From Rhizobium grahamii CCGE 502 (GTDB lineage Bacteria > Pseudomonadota > Alphaproteobacteria > Rhizobiales > Rhizobiaceae): 64,000 bases of DNA. The stretch spans positions 186,001 through 250,000 of the forward strand of contig NZ_AEYE02000011.1 of assembly GCF_000298315.2 (NCBI RefSeq). The letters run 5' to 3'. Every line of letters begins with the position of its first letter. Within the stretch, counting starts at the first letter, position 1. Made by a program: the position numbers and the translations under genes. This document shows positions 61,295 to 64,000 of the stretch, piece by piece. The notes below the pieces were generated by a model. The model did not search any database and had not been told where the DNA came from. It saw nothing but the letters and a program-made list of their open reading frames with translations.

Positions 61295-61804
61295 TCAGAC
61301 GTCGGCGGCAACCCGCATCGAGACGATCGAGTCCGGATCGGTGACCGGCTCGCCCTTCTTGATCTTGTCGACGTTGTCCATGCCTTCGATGACCTGACCC
61401 CAGACGGAGTACTGCTTGTTCAGCCAGGGAGCGTCCGTGAAGCAGATGAAGAACTGCGAGTTGGCGGAGTTCGGGTTCTGCGAACGAGCCATCGAGCAGG
61501 TGCCTCTGATGTGGCTGACAGCCGAGAACTCAGCCTTCAGGTCAGGCTTCTCGGAGCCGCCCATGCCGGCACGGCCCGGGTTGAAGCTCTCGCTGCCCTT
61601 CTTGCCGAACTTCACGTCGCCGGTCTGCGCCATGAAGTCGTTGATCACGCGATGGAAGACAACGCCGTCATAGGCCTTCTCGCGAGCGAGTTCCTTGATG
61701 CGGGCCACGTGTTCCGGCGCCACTTCCGGCAGCAGCTGGATGACAACCTTGCCCTTGGTGGTTTCCAGGATGATGGTGTTTTCGGGATCCTTGATCTCGG
61801 CCAT
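61295..61804 (-). CDS. ppiB: Cytoplasmic peptidyl-prolyl isomerase (cyclophilin)
   Basis: This 169-residue cyclophilin has FHRVINDFMAQTGDV, ARSQNPNSANSQFFICF and WGQVIEGMDNVDKIKKG, with the catalytic Arg in FHRV. It lacks a signal peptide, unlike the neighbouring paralogue. AGGAGAAG precedes ATG 61804. Confidence 0.93.
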   Translation of the reverse strand: MAEIKDPENTIILETTKGKVVIQLLPEVAPEHVARIKELAREKAYDGVVFHRVINDFMAQTGDVKFGKKGSESFNPGRAGMGGSEKPDLKAEFSAVSHIRGTCSMARSQNPNSANSQFFICFTDAPWLNKQYSVWGQVIEGMDNVDKIKKGEPVTDPDSIVSMRVAADV

Positions 61805-61830
61805 TCTTCTTCTCCTACTTGTCTTGAAAC

Positions 61831-62400
61831 TTACTTCTTGCCGACGGTGACCTTGATCATCCGGTCGGGGGTGCTGACTTCGCCGTTCTGGCCTTCGCCA
61901 CGCTTGATCTTGTCGACGTTCTCCATGCCGGAGACGACCTTGCCGACGACCGTATACTGGCCATTGAGGAAGGAGCCATCGGCGAACATGATGAAGAACT
62001 GCGAGTTTGCCGAGTTCGGATCCTGCGAGCGGGCCATGCCGACCGTGCCGCGCACGAACGGTGTCTTCGAGAATTCCGCCGGCAGGTCGGGCATGTCGGA
62101 GCCACCGGTACCGGCGAGGCTCGCATCGAAGCCCTTTTCCATGTTGCCGTACTTCACATCGCCCGTCTGGGCCATGAAGCCTTCGATGACGCGATGGAAG
62201 GCGACGTTATCATAGGCGCCCTTTTTGGCGAGCGCTTCGATCTGCGCAACGTGCTTCGGGGCGACGTCGGGCATAAGCTGGACCACCACTGGACCGTCCT
62301 TCAACTGGATTGTCAGCGTGTCGCCGGACTGTGCAAATGCGTCGCCCGCGAAGGAGGCAAGGTAAAGCACGCCTGCAAATGCGAGATAGAAAAGTTTCAT
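61831..62400 (-). CDS. ppiA: Periplasmic peptidyl-prolyl isomerase (cyclophilin)
   Basis: This 189-residue cyclophilin has a signal peptide (residues 1-23, LAFAGVLYLASFAGDAFA), FHRVIEGFMAQTGDV and ARSQDPNSANSQFFIMF. It helps fold exported proteins. It lies 26 bases upstream of ppiB in the same operon. Confidence 0.93.
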   Translation of the reverse strand: MKLFYLAFAGVLYLASFAGDAFAQSGDTLTIQLKDGPVVVQLMPDVAPKHVAQIEALAKKGAYDNVAFHRVIEGFMAQTGDVKYGNMEKGFDASLAGTGGSDMPDLPAEFSKTPFVRGTVGMARSQDPNSANSQFFIMFADGSFLNGQYTVVGKVVSGMENVDKIKRGEGQNGEVSTPDRMIKVTVGKK

Positions 62401-62428
62401 GTTGGCTCCGTTGCGGCGAAAATGTCGC

Positions 62429-62923
62429 CTAGGATTTGCGCTTGGATTGAAGGGCTTTCAAGACGGCAGCCGGCACAAAGGCGCTGACATCGCCTCCCAT
62501 GGCAGCGATTTGCCGGACCAATGTGGCGGTTATGGGCCGCGAGGCCGTTCCGGCTGGCAGAAAGATGGTTTGAATGTCCGGCGCCATCTGGCGGTTCATT
62601 CCGGCCATCTGCATTTCGTAGTCGAGATCGGTACCGTCGCGCAGACCACGGATCAGGAGCGCAGCACCATGGGTACGCGCCGCATCGACGACGAGATTGT
62701 CGAATGCAACGACTGAGATATTGCCTGTCTTCTCAGGCAGCGCGTCCGCGAGCGACTGGCGAATGAGATCCGCCCTCTCGTCGAACGAAAAGAGCGGTGT
62801 CTTGCCCGGATGGATGCCGATCGCGACAATAACCTCGGACGCAACATTCAGCGACTGGATGAGAACATCCAGATGTCCGTTCGTCATTGGGTCGAACGAC
62901 CCCGGATAGAAAGCTGTCGTCAT
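62429..62923 (-). CDS. coaD: Phosphopantetheine adenylyltransferase
   Basis: This 164-residue nucleotidyltransferase makes dephospho-CoA. It has [16 protein letters not shown] (the (H/T)xGH motif), [18 protein letters not shown] and the C-terminal [18 protein letters not shown]. It lies between gyrA and ppiA, as in other rhizobia. Confidence 0.95.
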   Translation of the reverse strand: MTTAFYPGSFDPMTNGHLDVLIQSLNVASEVIVAIGIHPGKTPLFSFDERADLIRQSLADALPEKTGNISVVAFDNLVVDAARTHGAALLIRGLRDGTDLDYEMQMAGMNRQMAPDIQTIFLPAGTASRPITATLVRQIAAMGGDVSAFVPAAVLKALQSKRKS

Positions 62924-63002
62924 TGGCCTAGCCGTTTGTTTCGACGCCTTTTGTCATGGATAAAGCTCGCCCGCAAGTCGTTTGCCCGTCGCTGAACGGT
63001 TC

Positions 63003-63323
63003 ATGAATGCGGCGTTCAAGGCGGCTTCAGACGGGCTCGCTATAACGGAGAACGTCAACACCGATGTCGCTCCGGCATCGGCCCCTTCCCCGGAAACGCT
63101 CATGCTGATCATCCTTATTGCTTTCGCTATTTTCGTCTCGCTGCTTGCAGAATTTTTCTACGGCTGCGTGCGGGATGTCCAGGATGCAAGTTGGGTTCGG
63201 ACAAGCGTCCGGGAACATTACGCAATCGTGCGTGCAACGGGAAAGGTGGCGTTTAAACCGATTAAGGATTCTGAACGCCAGATGAACGAGGCATTCAAAG
63301 TCGCTTCAGATCATGCTTGGTAA
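63003..63323 (+). CDS. Small membrane protein with repeated end motif
   Basis: This 106-residue frame has one membrane segment (LMLIILIAFAIFVSLLAEFFYG). The N-terminus MNAAFKAASD is repeated near the C-terminus as MNEAFKVASD. The ribosome-binding site is weak, and the start could be 62982. It is divergent from coaD. Confidence 0.45.
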   Translation: MNAAFKAASDGLAITENVNTDVAPASAPSPETLMLIILIAFAIFVSLLAEFFYGCVRDVQDASWVRTSVREHYAIVRATGKVAFKPIKDSERQMNEAFKVASDHAW

Positions 63324-63412
63324 ACGACCGGCCAATGCCGCACTGGAACCATTTTCGCACGCATGCGTTCATTCAACCAGCGTAACGCGATACGCCGCAC
63401 AAGGAAGATAAT

Positions 63413-63568
63413 ATGCCCAATAAAATTACCATGATTAATGCTGTCTGGATGGTAATGATGACTGGTATGCTTGCAGCGACTGTCGCGCTCTACGATCACA
63501 AAGTGGATGCGTCCAAGGTATATGGCCCCTATGCGTCGGCACGCGCGGCGTTAACGAGCCAATACTAA
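63413..63568 (+). CDS. Small membrane protein, 51 residues
   Basis: It reads MPNKITMINAVWMVMMTGML, AATVALYDH, then a polar end (KVYGPYASARAALTSQY). One membrane helix is likely. AAGGAAG precedes ATG 63413. Function is unknown. Confidence 0.5.
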   Translation: MPNKITMINAVWMVMMTGMLAATVALYDHKVDASKVYGPYASARAALTSQY

Positions 63569-63601
63569 GGAACGTGAACGCAAAGCCCAGGAGGATTGCT
63601 C

Positions 63602-63736
63602 ATGTTCACGATATTGACTGTGCTTACTGCCCTAATCAGCATCATGTTTGTCGTGTCTGTGGCCTCCACCATCGCCGCTCTTCGCCATGAAAGCGAAGAG
63701 ATGAAGAAGGTCGATGGAAAGCACAGTTGGTTTTAA
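63602..63736 (+). CDS. Small membrane protein, 44 residues
   Basis: It reads MFTILTVLTALISIMFVVSV then STIAALRHESEEMKKVDG. One membrane helix and a charged tail are evident. GGAGG lies before ATG 63602. It lies 33 bases after the similar-sized membrane gene and is followed by a terminator, so the two may form a small operon. Confidence 0.5.
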   Translation: MFTILTVLTALISIMFVVSVASTIAALRHESEEMKKVDGKHSWF

Positions 63737-63769
63737 CCGCTGTCCGTGACCTGGGAATTCTCTGATTTC

Positions 63770-63803
63770 AAAAGGCTGGATGACTCTGTCGTCCGGCCTT
63801 TTT
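63770..63803 (+). terminator. Terminator after small membrane genes
   Basis: AAAAGGCTGGATGAC pairs imperfectly with GTCGTCCGGCCTTTTT around TCT. Confidence 0.75.
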
Positions 63804-63886
63804 CATGTCTGCGGGCCGGATCATCGGCTCCTCCTTCGAGTGTTCGGCGGGCCAGCTGCGAAGACCCCTCGATCTGTCCAAAAAAG

Positions 63887-63911
63887 AAAACCGGGCAGCT
63901 TGCCCGGTTTT
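63887..63911 (-). terminator. Terminator of gyrA
   Basis: AAAACCGGGCA and TGCCCGGTTTT pair around GCT. On the minus strand the stem is followed by CTTTTTT, 22 bases after the gyrA stop. Confidence 0.8.
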
Positions 63912-63932
63912 CAAAGTCGCAATTTCAGTACA

Positions 63933-64000
63933 TCAAGCGTCCGCGTCAGGCGTGCTCTCGGCGGCGGGCCCAATGTCATCGCCATTTTCGGCGACGTCTT
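63933..64000 (-). CDS. gyrA: DNA gyrase subunit A, C-terminal end only
   Basis: The last 21 sense codons before the TGA at 63933-63935 encode an acidic tail ending ESTPDADA, cut off at the window edge. The identity rests on the acidic GyrA tail and on the conserved gyrA-coaD-ppiA order; the catalytic part is outside the window. Confidence 0.65.
   Translation of the reverse strand, partial: DVAENGDDIGPAAESTPDADA

Noticed and set aside
60561-61397. 278-codon plus-strand frame over queA and ppiB
   Set aside because: It crosses the ends of two certain genes on the other strand and has no family features.

Overview
The window is a piece of an alphaproteobacterial chromosome, almost certainly Rhizobiaceae (Rhizobium/Agrobacterium/Ensifer group). 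The right-hand part carries the typical rhizobial order gyrA-coaD-ppiA-ppiB-queA-tgt (minus strand), together with metG-tatD-MBL hydrolase and tmk-holB. The coding regions are GC-rich and many of the small proteins are of kinds usually met in rhizobia. Family names come from recognising motifs by eye; no database search was run.

Layout. (1) 1-4.6 kb: chromosomal flank with a three-gene overlapping polysaccharide/membrane-lipid glycosylation cluster (GT2 glycosyltransferase, GtrA flippase-like protein, large polytopic membrane protein). Two related tiny lipoprotein genes flank it, and the left one is frameshifted. (2) 4,945-46,330: a ~41.4 kb prophage or phage-derived element integrated into the 3' end of a tRNA-Ser(UGA) gene. 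The ends are a 16-bp identical direct repeat, and TACCCCCA arm-site-like repeats lie just inside both ends. From left to right it holds: a CI-like repressor with divergent operators and an AlpA-like gene; a primase/helicase followed by an iteron plus AT-rich tract that looks like a replication origin; small early genes; HNH and a candidate cos region; an HK97-type head module (TerS, TerL, portal, protease, capsid) and a siphovirus/GTA-like tail module (tape measure with an embedded lysozyme-like domain, distal tail, DUF2163-like, peptidase-like, tip protein with FN3 domains, beta-helix tailspike); a broken O-acyltransferase; and a lysis cassette (holin-like, SAR-type lysozyme, Rz/Rz1 spanins). 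The last 12 kb is cargo: a Panacea-domain gene with a membrane-protein partner, two related membrane-anchored proteins, tandem non-coding repeats, an HWE histidine kinase/response regulator pair, a second integrase with its own XRE regulator and excisionase-like gene, a Rap1a-like gene with an in-frame amber codon, and the tRNA-proximal P4-type integrase. (3) 46.4-64 kb: chromosomal genes for the cell envelope (rlpA, a DD-carboxypeptidase homologue), DNA metabolism (tmk, holB), translation and tRNA modification (metG, queA, tgt), peptidyl-prolyl isomerases and coaD. They are interrupted at 55.3-57.8 kb by an IS110/IS1111-type element abutting an IS30-type element.

The head and tail modules look intact, with ATGA/GTGA/TAATG-type couplings throughout, so the element may still be able to make particles. 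The conversion genes (acyltransferase, Rap1a-like) are decaying. The most interesting places are the cargo end (33.2-44.6 kb), the antisense coding pair at 33.2-33.5 kb, the origin-like repeats at 8.65-8.81 kb, and the possible sharing of a TGACAAAAT operator motif between the phage repressor and the Panacea gene.
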